Shown piece after piece: positions 21,222-31,019 of a stretch of 64,000 bases of DNA; within the stretch, counting starts at the first letter, position 1, and every line of letters starts with the position of its first letter. The translations under genes and the position numbers were made by a program. Source of the DNA: Omphalotus guepiniiformis (lineage: Eukaryota; Basidiomycota; Agaricomycetes; Agaricales; Omphalotaceae). Under the pieces are notes generated by a model. The model did no database searches and was not told the origin of the DNA. It saw only the letters and a list, made by a program, of their open reading frames with translations. The stretch is from positions 62,001-126,000 of the forward strand of contig JAQOOI010000051.1 of assembly GCA_028554645.1 (NCBI GenBank). The letters run 5' to 3'.

Positions 21222-24200
21222 TCACGTCTGTCTTTTTGACCTGGTTTTGACTCTTTCATCCCAATCTGGTTCCTCATTGTCTTCTAAGTTGTCCCCAAGA
21301 TACGAATCACTGTCTTCTTCATCAGAATCGTCCCCTTCAAGCCTAAGATTGGGTATGGCATCAAAAATATAATCTGTATTTTTGACCAAGTCTTTATCTT
21401 TATCCTCAATCATAGCTTCCAATTGCTTACTATCCAAGTCTATTAGTTCATGAATATTGTCTGGCAAATGTATAGGTTCGTATCTGGCTGCATGTGGTAG
21501 GACTCTAAATGCTGCAACTTTTTCTTTGAGCACTGACCCATCCATTTCCGCAATAACATATGATCCACCCTTTGTCCTTCTGATTACAATCATGGGACCC
21601 TTATATCTCGGATACATCTTTCTGTCTAAACTCTTTTCAATCTGAGTGTTCCTGACTTGCACCAGAGTTCCTGGTTTAAAGTCATAGTCCTTTATAGTAT
21701 TTCCATATTCTTGTTCAAACTTTATTAAAGCTTTTCTTTTGTTTTCATCTACTCTTTCCCTCATTTCATTCACATGAGTTCTATGCTTAGCTAGAGCTTG
21801 TGCTCTGAATCCAAGTAATTCTTCATGAGTCAGAATTCTGTCTGGAGGTTTAACCAACCAAGTTGATTCCACAATATCCAAAGGTAGTATTGGCTCTGCC
21901 CCAGTAACTATGAAGTATGGAGAACATCCAAGACCTCTTCTAACAGTCACTCTATCTGCCCAAAAGACATGTTTCAGAAACCAGTACCATCTCTTCAAAT
22001 CTCCACCAGTTGCTTTTGCTAAAGCAGTTCTGATATCAAAATGAGCTCTTTCTATCTTTCCATTTGCTTGAGAATTGTATGGAGATATAGTAATACCTTT
22101 TATACCATACTTCTCCTCCAACCATCTCAACATTGCTCTCATAGCTGGGGCATTATCAGTGATAACCTCATCAGGGCAACCCCATCTACAGATAATGTCT
22201 TCAAAGAACCATTCACCCATTAACCTTGCTGTCTCTGATTTCAATGCTCTACCTTCTGACCAAGAAGACAATGCACATCTACCATGAACAACATTCGAAC
22301 AGCCATTACTAGGTGGTGATACTTTAAACACATCTACATGAACCTTTTGAAACAAAGAAGGTGTATAAGTAAGAGTGGGTGGTATTTTCAGAAGTTTCAA
22401 CTTTCTATTTTGACAAGCCTGATATGATTGGACAAACCAATTAATATCTTTCTCCATATCTGGCCACCAAAATCGCTTGTCTATGACAGCTTTAGTTGCA
22501 AACATCCCTTTATGACCCAAATTGTCATGTGCAGCATACATCATGTACATTCTCTTTGCTTTGGATACAACCAACTTGTGTTGACCATCCAGTTCTTCAT
22601 TCCTTCTATACATTTTACCATCTTTATCAACAAAGAACTTAACAGCTTGTCTTAGAAAAGATCTCTTTTCAGTTTTATTCAAACTTTTAATAACAGCTGA
22701 GTTCTTGTCTTGATGCCAATCCTTTATTAAAGGTAGAAGATCATCCATCTTCTTTCCTTCATCCCTTCTATGTAACTCACTATAAGGATGAGAATTACTC
22801 CACTCTGGATCTCCTGGTGGAATTACTAAAGTTTGAGCAAAAGCACTCTTCACCATTCCATGAGCTTCTAAAACTCTAATCCTATAACATTCTGCAATCC
22901 TTTCTTCTTCTATGCATTCTTGCAAATCATCTTCAAAATCATTTTCAGAGTTTGCCATTTCAAAAAGATATCCACCTCTATTGTCTATTTTATCTCTAAA
23001 AGACTCAAAGTCTAGTGGTATATCATCTTCTTCGTTTTGCATTCTAAACTGTAATGGTTCTCCATTATCTTCATCTACATAGTCTTCCTCATTTACAGGT
23101 GGTCTTTCAGTTGTTATACCTCCAGGACCCCTTCTAGATAGACCATCTGGTCCATGTAAAGTTCCCTTAACATGTACCAATGTAAACTGATATTTCCTTA
23201 TATCCTCTATCCACCTGTTTATAGTTGCATTAGGACCTGAACTGGGATGATCCAACATGCCCTTTATATAGCTAGCATCTGTTTCCACAGTCAAATTCCT
23301 ACACCCATAAATCAAGTAATAAGAAGCTTCTAAAGCTAATTTCAGACCATACAGCTCTCTCTTTGGTTGAGAAAACCTTGCTTCCCTTTCATTCAATGTA
23401 ATTGAACCAAAGTAGTTAAAGTACTTCTTCTTAGGATCTTCTGGGTCAGTTTGGTATATATAATATCCAACTGCCATCCAAGAGGTATCTACAGCAAGTG
23501 TAATCCCATTTTCTGACATATAGTCTATAGGTCTCAAACAAGGTGCAACTCTGATAGCTTCCTTAAGAGCTACTACAGAATCCCATTGTTCAGCCTTCAT
23601 CTCAAATGGAACATTTCTGGTCAAATATTGCAAAGGTGCAGCAATTTTAGCATAGTCCTTTATAAATTGCCTAAGTTGGCCAGCAGTACCCAAGAAAGCC
23701 TTGACATCTGTCTTAGAGTCAAATCTTTGCCATGTAGTAACCACTTCTGCTATCTTATTAGAAGGTGCTTGACCCTCATATAAACAACGGTGACCAACAA
23801 CCATGCCTTCTTTTACACAAATGAATGCCTTTGTACCAGAAAATGTACCACCAACATATTTCATTCTTTGTATCACTCTATTCATATTTTGCATATGTTC
23901 CCATACAAATCTCCTTATACCATTGTTTTGAGGAATAGTTTCATATCTGCCATCTGGTAACTCATATCTTGTTGCTGGACCCCTTACAGGTACATCATCA
24001 ACATAAGGTATAGTCACATGTGGATTTTCATCTCTTAGAATGAAAGTAACATCATCATGAAAGATAGGTACTGAGTTAGTCCAACCCATAGGCAGTTTTA
24101 CTAGTCTATGTGGGCCAAATGGTGTTTGGAAGGTGGTTAAGTCCCTAGAATCATCATCTATCAACCTTTCATCATATCCAACAAAGATGTCCAGTGTTCC

Positions 24201-25094
24201 TAGACATGCTCTTCCTGCAAAGTTTCTAGCAACATCTGCAGTAGCTGGTGGAATTCCTGAATGTTGTATAGTAACTTTATTCAATGGTTCCAGACTATGC
24301 ACCAATCTCAAACTTTTTCCATCTTTCTTTAAAACACAAAACCATTTTGATCTATAAGAAGAACTTGAAGGTTCATAAACTCCAGAATCAATTTTTGCCT
24401 TTATAATTTTACACACATCATCAAATATACCAGGTGGTATTGGAATGTTTCTTTCAACCCAAGGTACATGTGGTAAGACTGGAAATTTCACAGGTGGGAA
24501 GAAATCTGTTCTAAAGTTTCCTCCTTCTGCAGGTTCCCAAGCAAAAGCTTTTTCCTGTTGTTTCATCAAATGATGAACTAACTTCATTTCTTCTGGCCAT
24601 AAAAAGCCTTCATCATGATTTTTGTCTATGATATTCTTTCTTTCTTCATTGTATCTCTCACCCGGTGTGAACTCAGGTGGATTTGGAGATAATTCCGGCA
24701 TTTCTGCTAACGGATCACCAAAAATATTCCTTTCTACACGAAACTCAGCCGGTAAAGTAGCTTTAACCGGTCTAACTTTATCCTTTACAGATTTGTACTT
24801 TCCATACACATCTACAAATTCTTTATCATTTTTCTCTTTCTCTATATTACAAGAATTCTCCTCCTGAAACATAGTATCCTTCTTTTCTTTCAACTCTTCT
24901 CTCCAACTACAGAACACTTGCTTATCCTTTCCCCTACTCTTTATAGTAGTAGAGTTCATATAAGCATCTAGCACTTCTGCAGCTTCTTTATCTTTTTCCA
25001 CATACTCTTTAGCAGCAAATACAAAAGTTTCTGCCAATTCTTCTTTCTTAAAAGTTCCATCTTCATCAGGTAGTTTATACCCATCCACAAACAA
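21222..25094 (-). CDS. pol: Element E Pol (RT-RNase H-integrase), inverted segment
   Basis: An intact frame of 1290 residues from its first ATG; it is open upstream to the slippery site at 25172. RT has catalytic Y-V-D-D at residues 364-367. RNase H follows with V-D-T-S-W and E-T-D-A-S-Y. Integrase has an H-x3-H...C-x2-C zinc finger and a D-D-E core with 34 residues between the second Asp (T-D-N-A) and the Glu (N-G-K-I-E). The C-terminus is acidic with no chromodomain. It is closely related to C-element Pol but on the opposite strand to its own Gag, so it cannot be made from the usual full-length transcript. Confidence 0.93.
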   Translation of the reverse strand: MFVDGYKLPDEDGTFKKEELAETFVFAAKEYVEKDKEAAEVLDAYMNSTTIKSRGKDKQVFCSWREELKEKKDTMFQEENSCNIEKEKNDKEFVDVYGKYKSVKDKVRPVKATLPAEFRVERNIFGDPLAEMPELSPNPPEFTPGERYNEERKNIIDKNHDEGFLWPEEMKLVHHLMKQQEKAFAWEPAEGGNFRTDFFPPVKFPVLPHVPWVERNIPIPPGIFDDVCKIIKAKIDSGVYEPSSSSYRSKWFCVLKKDGKSLRLVHSLEPLNKVTIQHSGIPPATADVARNFAGRACLGTLDIFVGYDERLIDDDSRDLTTFQTPFGPHRLVKLPMGWTNSVPIFHDDVTFILRDENPHVTIPYVDDVPVRGPATRYELPDGRYETIPQNNGIRRFVWEHMQNMNRVIQRMKYVGGTFSGTKAFICVKEGMVVGHRCLYEGQAPSNKIAEVVTTWQRFDSKTDVKAFLGTAGQLRQFIKDYAKIAAPLQYLTRNVPFEMKAEQWDSVVALKEAIRVAPCLRPIDYMSENGITLAVDTSWMAVGYYIYQTDPEDPKKKYFNYFGSITLNEREARFSQPKRELYGLKLALEASYYLIYGCRNLTVETDASYIKGMLDHPSSGPNATINRWIEDIRKYQFTLVHVKGTLHGPDGLSRRGPGGITTERPPVNEEDYVDEDNGEPLQFRMQNEEDDIPLDFESFRDKIDNRGGYLFEMANSENDFEDDLQECIEEERIAECYRIRVLEAHGMVKSAFAQTLVIPPGDPEWSNSHPYSELHRRDEGKKMDDLLPLIKDWHQDKNSAVIKSLNKTEKRSFLRQAVKFFVDKDGKMYRRNEELDGQHKLVVSKAKRMYMMYAAHDNLGHKGMFATKAVIDKRFWWPDMEKDINWFVQSYQACQNRKLKLLKIPPTLTYTPSLFQKVHVDVFKVSPPSNGCSNVVHGRCALSSWSEGRALKSETARLMGEWFFEDIICRWGCPDEVITDNAPAMRAMLRWLEEKYGIKGITISPYNSQANGKIERAHFDIRTALAKATGGDLKRWYWFLKHVFWADRVTVRRGLGCSPYFIVTGAEPILPLDIVESTWLVKPPDRILTHEELLGFRAQALAKHRTHVNEMRERVDENKRKALIKFEQEYGNTIKDYDFKPGTLVQVRNTQIEKSLDRKMYPRYKGPMIVIRRTKGGSYVIAEMDGSVLKEKVAAFRVLPHAARYEPIHLPDNIHELIDLDSKQLEAMIEDKDKDLVKNTDYIFDAIPNLRLEGDDSDEEDSDSYLGDNLEDNEEPDWDERVKTRSKRQT

Positions 25095-25147
25095 TTCACC
25101 ATTTTCTTTCAGGCCAACTCTTAGAGCTACCTCTCCCTGAGGGCCAA

Positions 25148-26317
25148 TCAGATCATAGAGGTCTGAAAATTTACAACCCCTTCTTGTACATCTTTAGGTA
25201 CCACAGGTGGAGGTCTACAAATCTCTTTAAGAGTAGATCCTTCTTTCTTTTGTTCAATTCTAACACCTCTTCCTCTCAGATAGGTCCCAATAGTACACTT
25301 GTAGCCAGAATTTAGATCAGTTATGGTTATCTCTTGACCTCCATCCTCAAAGTTCTTTATTATACTTTGGGTGTTTACATCAAAAGGTCTACCAAGTAAA
25401 ACTTGATATGGAGCCTCTTCCACAATATGAACTTGCAAGTAGACTGTTAAGTCCCCAAATACAAAAGGTACATTTCTAGCCATACCCTTAGTAGGCTTTA
25501 AACTCCCATTTGTGTGAATCACTACATCGGGATCCCATGACATTCCAAGTCCCATTGCTACCATTTGATCCATTGATATGATCTGAGAACCACTATCTAG
25601 AACAGCTTCCACAGTTTCATCAGAGTTATTGATTTTTGGGAATACCACTCTAAGTCCTTCTGACTCTCTAGCCACCAGTATAACTTTATCTTTCTTGTTA
25701 GGACCTAGATCTCTAAGGAATTGCTCAACTACATCTTGGTGAACAATAGTACCAGCTTTCAAATCACCAGTATCTTTTGTCAATGTAATGAAAGTCTCCT
25801 TTAAAGACCAAATATCCTCAACATTTACTTTCTTTATTGGTTCCACCTCAGAGTCCATTTGAATAGGATTCAAATCATTCTGATTAGGTTCTATCTGCAA
25901 GAAAGCCTTTTCTGCCCTCTCAACAACCCTTCTATTTCTAGCCTTTCTCAATATAACAGCTCTAATGCCTGGAGATACAGCCATAAGGTCTCCAACTGGA
26001 ACAGTAATATCCATATTGAAAATCTTCTCTGCCATTTCCTCTTCTAAACCTGGTTTAGATAAAGTAGAAGCATGTCTAAAATCTCCAATCTTTCTAGCTG
26101 TTTCTTTATAGACTATAGCATTCTCTTTATTACTTTCTTTCTGAACATTTCTAAGTTTTTCTACCACTTCATTTCTAACTTTGTTCAAAGCTTGGTTACT
26201 AGGAATAGGATCTCTTTGTAATGGTTCCACTCTATCAAATGGCCTTTCTTTAGCAGGTTCAACATTAATCTCTTTTTGACCTGGTTGAATAACCATATCC
26301 TTTATAGAAGGATCCAA
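25148..26317 (-). pseudogene. Element E protease ORF, 5' end cut by the inversion
   Basis: 389 codons follow an in-frame TAA; the first codon in the open stretch is TTG. The protease motif L-D-S-G-S-Q lies near 25590. It aligns with the second half of the C-element Gag-protease protein, from R-P-F-D-R-V onward. It is separated from its Gag start (18723-18945) by the inversion and so is not expected to be translated normally. The frame overlaps pol, with the -1 site at 25172-25166. Confidence 0.85.
25166..25172 (-). promoter_or_regulatory. Protease-pol -1 frameshift site, A AAT TTT
   Basis: On the minus strand the protease codons are gta aat ttt cag, giving the heptamer AAATTTT in slippery phase. 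The -1 frame is open into Pol. The heptamer and its place match B and C. Confidence 0.8.
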
Positions 26318-26322
26318 TTAAT

Positions 26323-28136
26323 GTCGTTGGTGCTGATTGCGCTACGAAGCCGAAAGTCGTCAACTTGCCACCCGAGAGCCGCGGCTAACAATTCCATCTG
26401 GCCTTTATTCGCTAAGAATTCCGCATCCGGCTCGAGAGAACGAAGAACGCTGCGAGCATCTACACACGATTTGCGAAGACGCTGTTGTTCGGTTTGAATC
26501 AAGGAACTCAAACGTTTGGCGGACTCGCGAGTTTGATTTGACTGTCGAACGAGGTTGTCGAACTCAGCGTGAAGTTGTAGTAAATTCGAAATGTGTGTGT
26601 TGATCGCTAATAAAACGAAATTAGAAGGAAAGAAAAAGATTAGAAATGGACTACGTACCAGCAGGGTGTTGACGTCCTTCCTGGAAAGCCAGGTCGCGCA
26701 CCTTCGTGATACCGTCGAGCGAATATTGAAAGGAACAGGGACGTTTCCATTTCTCGCAGACGCTACATTTGTTGTCCTCTCTGCGCCACACACACGGCTG
26801 ACTGAGATTGCCGGCTAGGCACCCAGCGCAGATGGGGTTCAAGCTGTAACCTTGGAGAGACCGATTGACGGTGACAAGATCCTTGAACTTGTGTCGTAGG
26901 CCGGTAGGATCAACGAAATTGAAGGGGATCGTAGCTGCGGAGGTGGCGAGGCGTGAATCTCGGATAAAGGATTTCTTGCTGCCAGTTGGCTAAAGAAAAC
27001 AATTAAGAAACAAAAAGAATAAAGATATAATGTAGAACTTACTGCGTTGGTAGCGTATGTAATTCCGTAGGGGTTGGCAGTAACAGTTTCGACTACTTCG
27101 TCGTCTTCGCCAGCGCTAACCTCAACCGTTTCCTAGAAATGGGATTAGTTAGTAAACATAATGTTAATGAAAGGATGGAATAAAGAGACCTACCTCGGGT
27201 TTGACCTTTTTGGGACGACCTCGACCGCGTGAAGCACCAGAACGAGTCGATGTAGGAATCGAAGTCGTCGACCGAGTTTGAATCTGTGACCGAAGTGCTG
27301 GGGAAGGAACACGCTTCACCTTTTTCTTTGGCGGAGAATCCAACTCGTCCTCTTCCTCTTCTTCGTCGTCAAAATCGTCATCGTCGTCAGAAGATTCTTC
27401 AACGGGAGGCGACTCTTTGAGTTTTTTTGGAGAAGCTTTGGATGGAGGTTCAGGAAGCGCCGAGACATCGAATTCCGGAAGAGAGGAGAAGTCAAACGAG
27501 TTCTCGTTTTGAAAACGATAGGATTCAACGGGAGGGAGTTGACGAGATAAAGGAAAAGGCTGAAAGAGAGTTGTAAGTAACGATACAAAAAGAATGATAT
27601 GAGAAAAACGAACCTTGAACTTGAGCGCTTTCAGCTCACGAAGCATTGCCTTGGGAATTACCATAGGTTCGAGAGTTTCGAAGTCAGAAAGGCCGGTATC
27701 TTGTAGACGCCAAGCTAGACGAGAGATTGATCACCAAAAACATCTTGCGTAGTAGGGGAAATCGTCGTCAGAAGTCCAGTCTTCATAAAATGTGTGCTAG
27801 AAAGTAAAAAAGACCTTAGTAAGGAAATAAATTGAATAAAAACATAAGGAATCTTACCCAGGCGGTATAAGCGCTATCCAAGGGCGTGATAAGGTGCGCA
27901 ACTCGGAAGCTAGGATCATCGTCGTTTTCGAAGAGGCGAATGTAAACCTCTGAGACATGGCGCTGGATCACAACCATAGCTTCTTGGAGCGCGATGTGTC
28001 GCACGCAAGGAAGAGAAATTGGTGAAAAGACGGGGGGAGCTTTCTTACGAGGAGCTGTATTGGACATTCCTACAGAGGTCGTTCGCCCGGGGTCGCGTTT
28101 CTTCCTGTTACCTGAGTCGTCTTTCTTGGGCGCCAT
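26323..28136 (-). pseudogene. Gene Y of element E: AT-hook and six-cysteine protein, truncated
   Basis: Multi-exon antisense gene starting M-A-P-K-K-D at 28136. Recognisable exons carry a basic N-terminus, a run of acidic residues (about 27340-27420), an AT-hook-like R-G-R-G-R-P-K-K (about 27205-27230), then six cysteines with spacing CX2CX8CX8CX2CX6C (about 26740-26830) and a coiled-coil segment. The coding part stops at S-T-N-D, where inverted sequence begins, and the last part is at 18946-19053. A TGA at 27733-27731 interrupts the second exon and fits CGA to TGA. The cysteine cluster resembles Zn2Cys6 with longer loops. A DNA-binding nuclear protein is the likely role. Confidence 0.7.
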
Positions 28137-28690
28137 TGGAGCAAACGAAGAAGGGAGAGAATGAAGCCAACAAAGAAGAAGAATAGAACAATTAAAAGTA
28201 GTAGAATACAGGTCAGAAGAGAGAGAACAAAGTTCCGGCTCGCTCTGTAAAGTTTGAGAGTCGGAGGGAGCGGAATCATAAGAAGAAAGAAAAAGTGAAG
28301 TTGAGCCCATATATAATGAAGTGACGGGCGTGAAAAGCAAAAAGATGTGAATAAAAGACATGACAACGTATAAGGTAATAATGACTCACCTATGATGGGA
28401 AACAGCTCGTGTTGAGGGCCGATATTCCAGAAAAACTTTAAAATGAGCGAGTTAGGAAAACACACTTCTGAGTTCGTGAGGCCAAAGCTGTTTGTATTCA
28501 GTTCCGGCAGTTCGGCAAAAAGTCACGTGATCGTGCCATAGCGGCTTTCGATCCGGTGTTTGAATAATGGAATATTGACCGGATGAATAATGTTGAAGGA
28601 AAATTTTATTGAACTCTTAACAACTGCTGTACTATAAAATAAAAGTCAGTAGATTGGCTGAAGAATTGACCGGGGACGGTCAAGATTTTA
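28137..28690. other. Gene Y upstream region of element E
   Basis: No gene is seen. This lies upstream of gene Y and directly before the purine tract of the 3' LTR. A block resembling gaccggggacggtcaag precedes the tract and matches the sequence before the 3' tract in C (gatcggggacgatc). Confidence 0.5.
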
Positions 28691-28702
28691 GTTTGGGGGA
28701 GA
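28691..28702 (+). other. Element E polypurine tract
   Basis: gtttgggggaga lies immediately before the 3' LTR. It is shared in form with B (tttgggggaga) and C (tttgggggaga). Confidence 0.85.
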
Positions 28703-30079
28703 TGATGCGCCGATTTTTGGCACCTGCATTAAAAGCCAGGTGATTAATCATTTTAGGCATTTGCAGTGAGGTATTAGAGGGTTGAAAGGTGCCCGCCTTG
28801 TCAATCAAAATGTGTTGTGAATTGAGTAATAAAGCATGTTCTATTACCTACGGTACAACATGTGTATCAAGGTTCTAGGCTAGTCAGTACAGTTGTGATG
28901 TAGAGAATTGTTCAATAGCCATCCACTGTTGAATCAGACTCACCCAATCTCGTAACGAGAACTCTGACATCACAACGTCAATTGCATCATATAACTATTA
29001 GGGGAACATCTTCCTCCGGTCAATAAAGAATAAAAACCCGGCAGAAACTAAAAATGGATGGAACGCGAAATAGAGTCGAAATAATGGATCTAGAATAGTT
29101 GTGGGGTATTTACTCCTTAATTAATCGCCAGGAACAAAAGTTGAGCGAGGAAATTTGCTTCGATTAATTGTCCGGTGAAAATTGCTTGACAAAAAACCGG
29201 TTAGGAGGTGTAAAAACTCGATCAGTAAAATTTCTCGGAATACTACTGAATTGAAGGAGTTCCTTTAACGAAACAATGTGATACTTTGAGGGGTATAATT
29301 TCTATCAGGTGATTAATCCTATGGAACCCGGATGCCCGAGAAATGTCAAGGAAATCCGTAAAAATGAAATAAAGGGGCTGAATATTGCCTATAATAAAAA
29401 TAATGGAATTAAAACGCATTTTTGAGGTTTTGCCTCATAAAATAGATCTATAACAAGTAATAATGGACATACTTGACACAGATACTTACAACCTACATAC
29501 ACGGATATAGGTATATATGTAAAACAGGACAGTTTAGCTATAATTTCCGTTTTTATTAATTTTGGACTGGCAGTATGTATAAAAGGGCAGTAACTTGGAG
29601 AGAGAAAATCCAGGAGAGTACCATAGAGTCACAGGGTCACTGGGGATTGTCTTTATAATGTGAATCGTGCCTGTGAAGGGAAATCCTACCAAAAACATAA
29701 AGTTGCCCTGGTCTGTTTATAGTCCGGTGTTTATTGCGATATTGTATAAAGATCATTGTTGGTTGAATTGAACTGGTTGTGTTATTGGAATTGGTTGTTT
29801 GATCTTGTGGTCAATTGGTTGTGATTGTGCAGTGAACACCTGTCTTGTTCAAAACCGTCTTGTGCTACTTTTTGCCTTAGTGCATTTTAAAAGCACAGCT
29901 ATAAAGTTCTTGTGATAAAGATATAAAGTTCTAATAAAGAGCCATAAGTTTGGTCGTGCGGAACCTTCGACAACGCCCCCCTCAGACTCGCACCTTTCGA
30001 GTGACTTGGTTGTTTTGGTTGTTTTTGGGTTTTTGTCATTAGCCCTTTAGCAGTTCATTTCCCCGATTCATTCTCATCA
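28703..30079 (+). repeat. Element E 3' LTR (1377 bp)
   Basis: Same length as the 5' LTR. Differences seen by eye are near the start (gcgccg versus gcgctg, tttttgg versus ttttcgg) and one cggta versus cagta, each a CpG transition in one copy. It ends CATCA and is followed by the gcgg duplication. Confidence 0.95.
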
Positions 30080-31019
30080 GCGGCACTACTCAGAAGGCCA
30101 GACTTAGAAACCAGGTAGCAGTAACTCCGTGCACTAGTCATATCTAATGACCACTGTTGAGCCACAGAAGGGTCTAGACGTACGATGTAACACGAAGTAT
30201 TTCCGACGACGCGGAAGTAGAACACGTAAGGAGACACAGTGTTAGTGCACTACCGCAATACTTTCTAAAAGCGGCAAGATTATAACCCGGTATAGGATAC
30301 CCTGTTACCGCGTACTATACTTCATCCCTACCTTACGCAGCGCACCATATGCACCATATATCTCATAACTGTCAAGTATCGCGACATTTGTTTGTACTAT
30401 GTAAATAGAAATACTGTATATAAGAAATAGAACCTGGGCAAGGAAGGACAGGTTCCCGAGCCCCCCATAGAGCTAATAGCATTTGTGTGTGGAAAAGCTT
30501 AAGTCCCTCTGAGTGATTAGAAGTTTTAAAAGTGTTAACAGTCGTGTTAGTTCATAAGTCAGTGTGCCTAAGTGTTTACAAGCGGGATCGTCTGGTACCG
30601 CGGAGCCTGTGTGTGTAGTGTGAATAAGAGTGGATCGTCTGGTCACTCGTTGAACTCGTCGGCTGGCAGTTCTGAAATCTTCCTATACCCAACTCCACTA
30701 AGTGAGAAGTTGTCTGGCATCTCCCAACAATCGTCTGGTTGTTGTATCGTTTGTAGTCACTGGTCGCGGTGATTTGTTAAAGTTACGCATTAGTTCGTTT
30801 GAGTGGTGTGTAGCATAGAGTTATCTGTGCCGCGTCAGTTTTGACTGTGTCTCCGAGCTCCTCTTACAACAACCTTACTCGCTTCACAGAGTTTGTTAGT
30901 CCCCCAAACCCCACGAACTTAAAAGTCTTTGTGTGTTGTGTGTGTGTTTTGAGTGCTTGATAGATTCATTCGAGTTAGTTAGCACTTCTTCTCATTCATA
31001 CCCCATACCAAGCACCTCA

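Larger units (their letters stand above)
15348..30079 (+). mobile_element. Element E: young full-length retroelement with an internal inversion
   Basis: Two 1377-bp LTRs bound 14.7 kb, and the target duplication gcgg is exact (15344-15347 and 30080-30083). The E-free sequence is confirmed by the reversed D copy near 60120. By eye the LTRs differ at three bases, all CpG transitions, so insertion is recent. Gag is on the plus strand but protease-pol is on the minus strand, gene X is on the plus strand and gene Y on the minus strand. Relative to B and C, the segment from about 18946 to 26322 is inverted. Confidence 0.93.
15044..31019 (+). mobile_element. Solo LTR D (1.24 kb without its insert), in pol of element B
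   Basis: It begins TGATACGACC and ends ...CACCTCA, with TG...CA ends. It is flanked by ccgt on both sides (15040-15043 and 31020-31023). After removal of element E and one copy of its duplication, the left part (15044-15347) and right part (30084-31019) join into about 1.24 kb with no coding domains, so it is a solo LTR. A second, reversed copy at 59863-60423 confirms that the two parts belong together. A TATATAAG box is near 30416. The GT-rich part before 31019 has no gene. Confidence 0.85.

Noticed and set aside
26302..26330. Residues D-I-N-W-I-L-L as the true C-terminus of gene Y in E
   Set aside because: They are read from inverted protease-side sequence after the breakpoint. The proper Y tail is at 18946-19053.
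30055..30237. Small frames in D LTRs (30055-30237 minus, 59966-60319 plus)
   Set aside because: They are LTR sequence without recognisable domains and are interrupted differently in the two copies.
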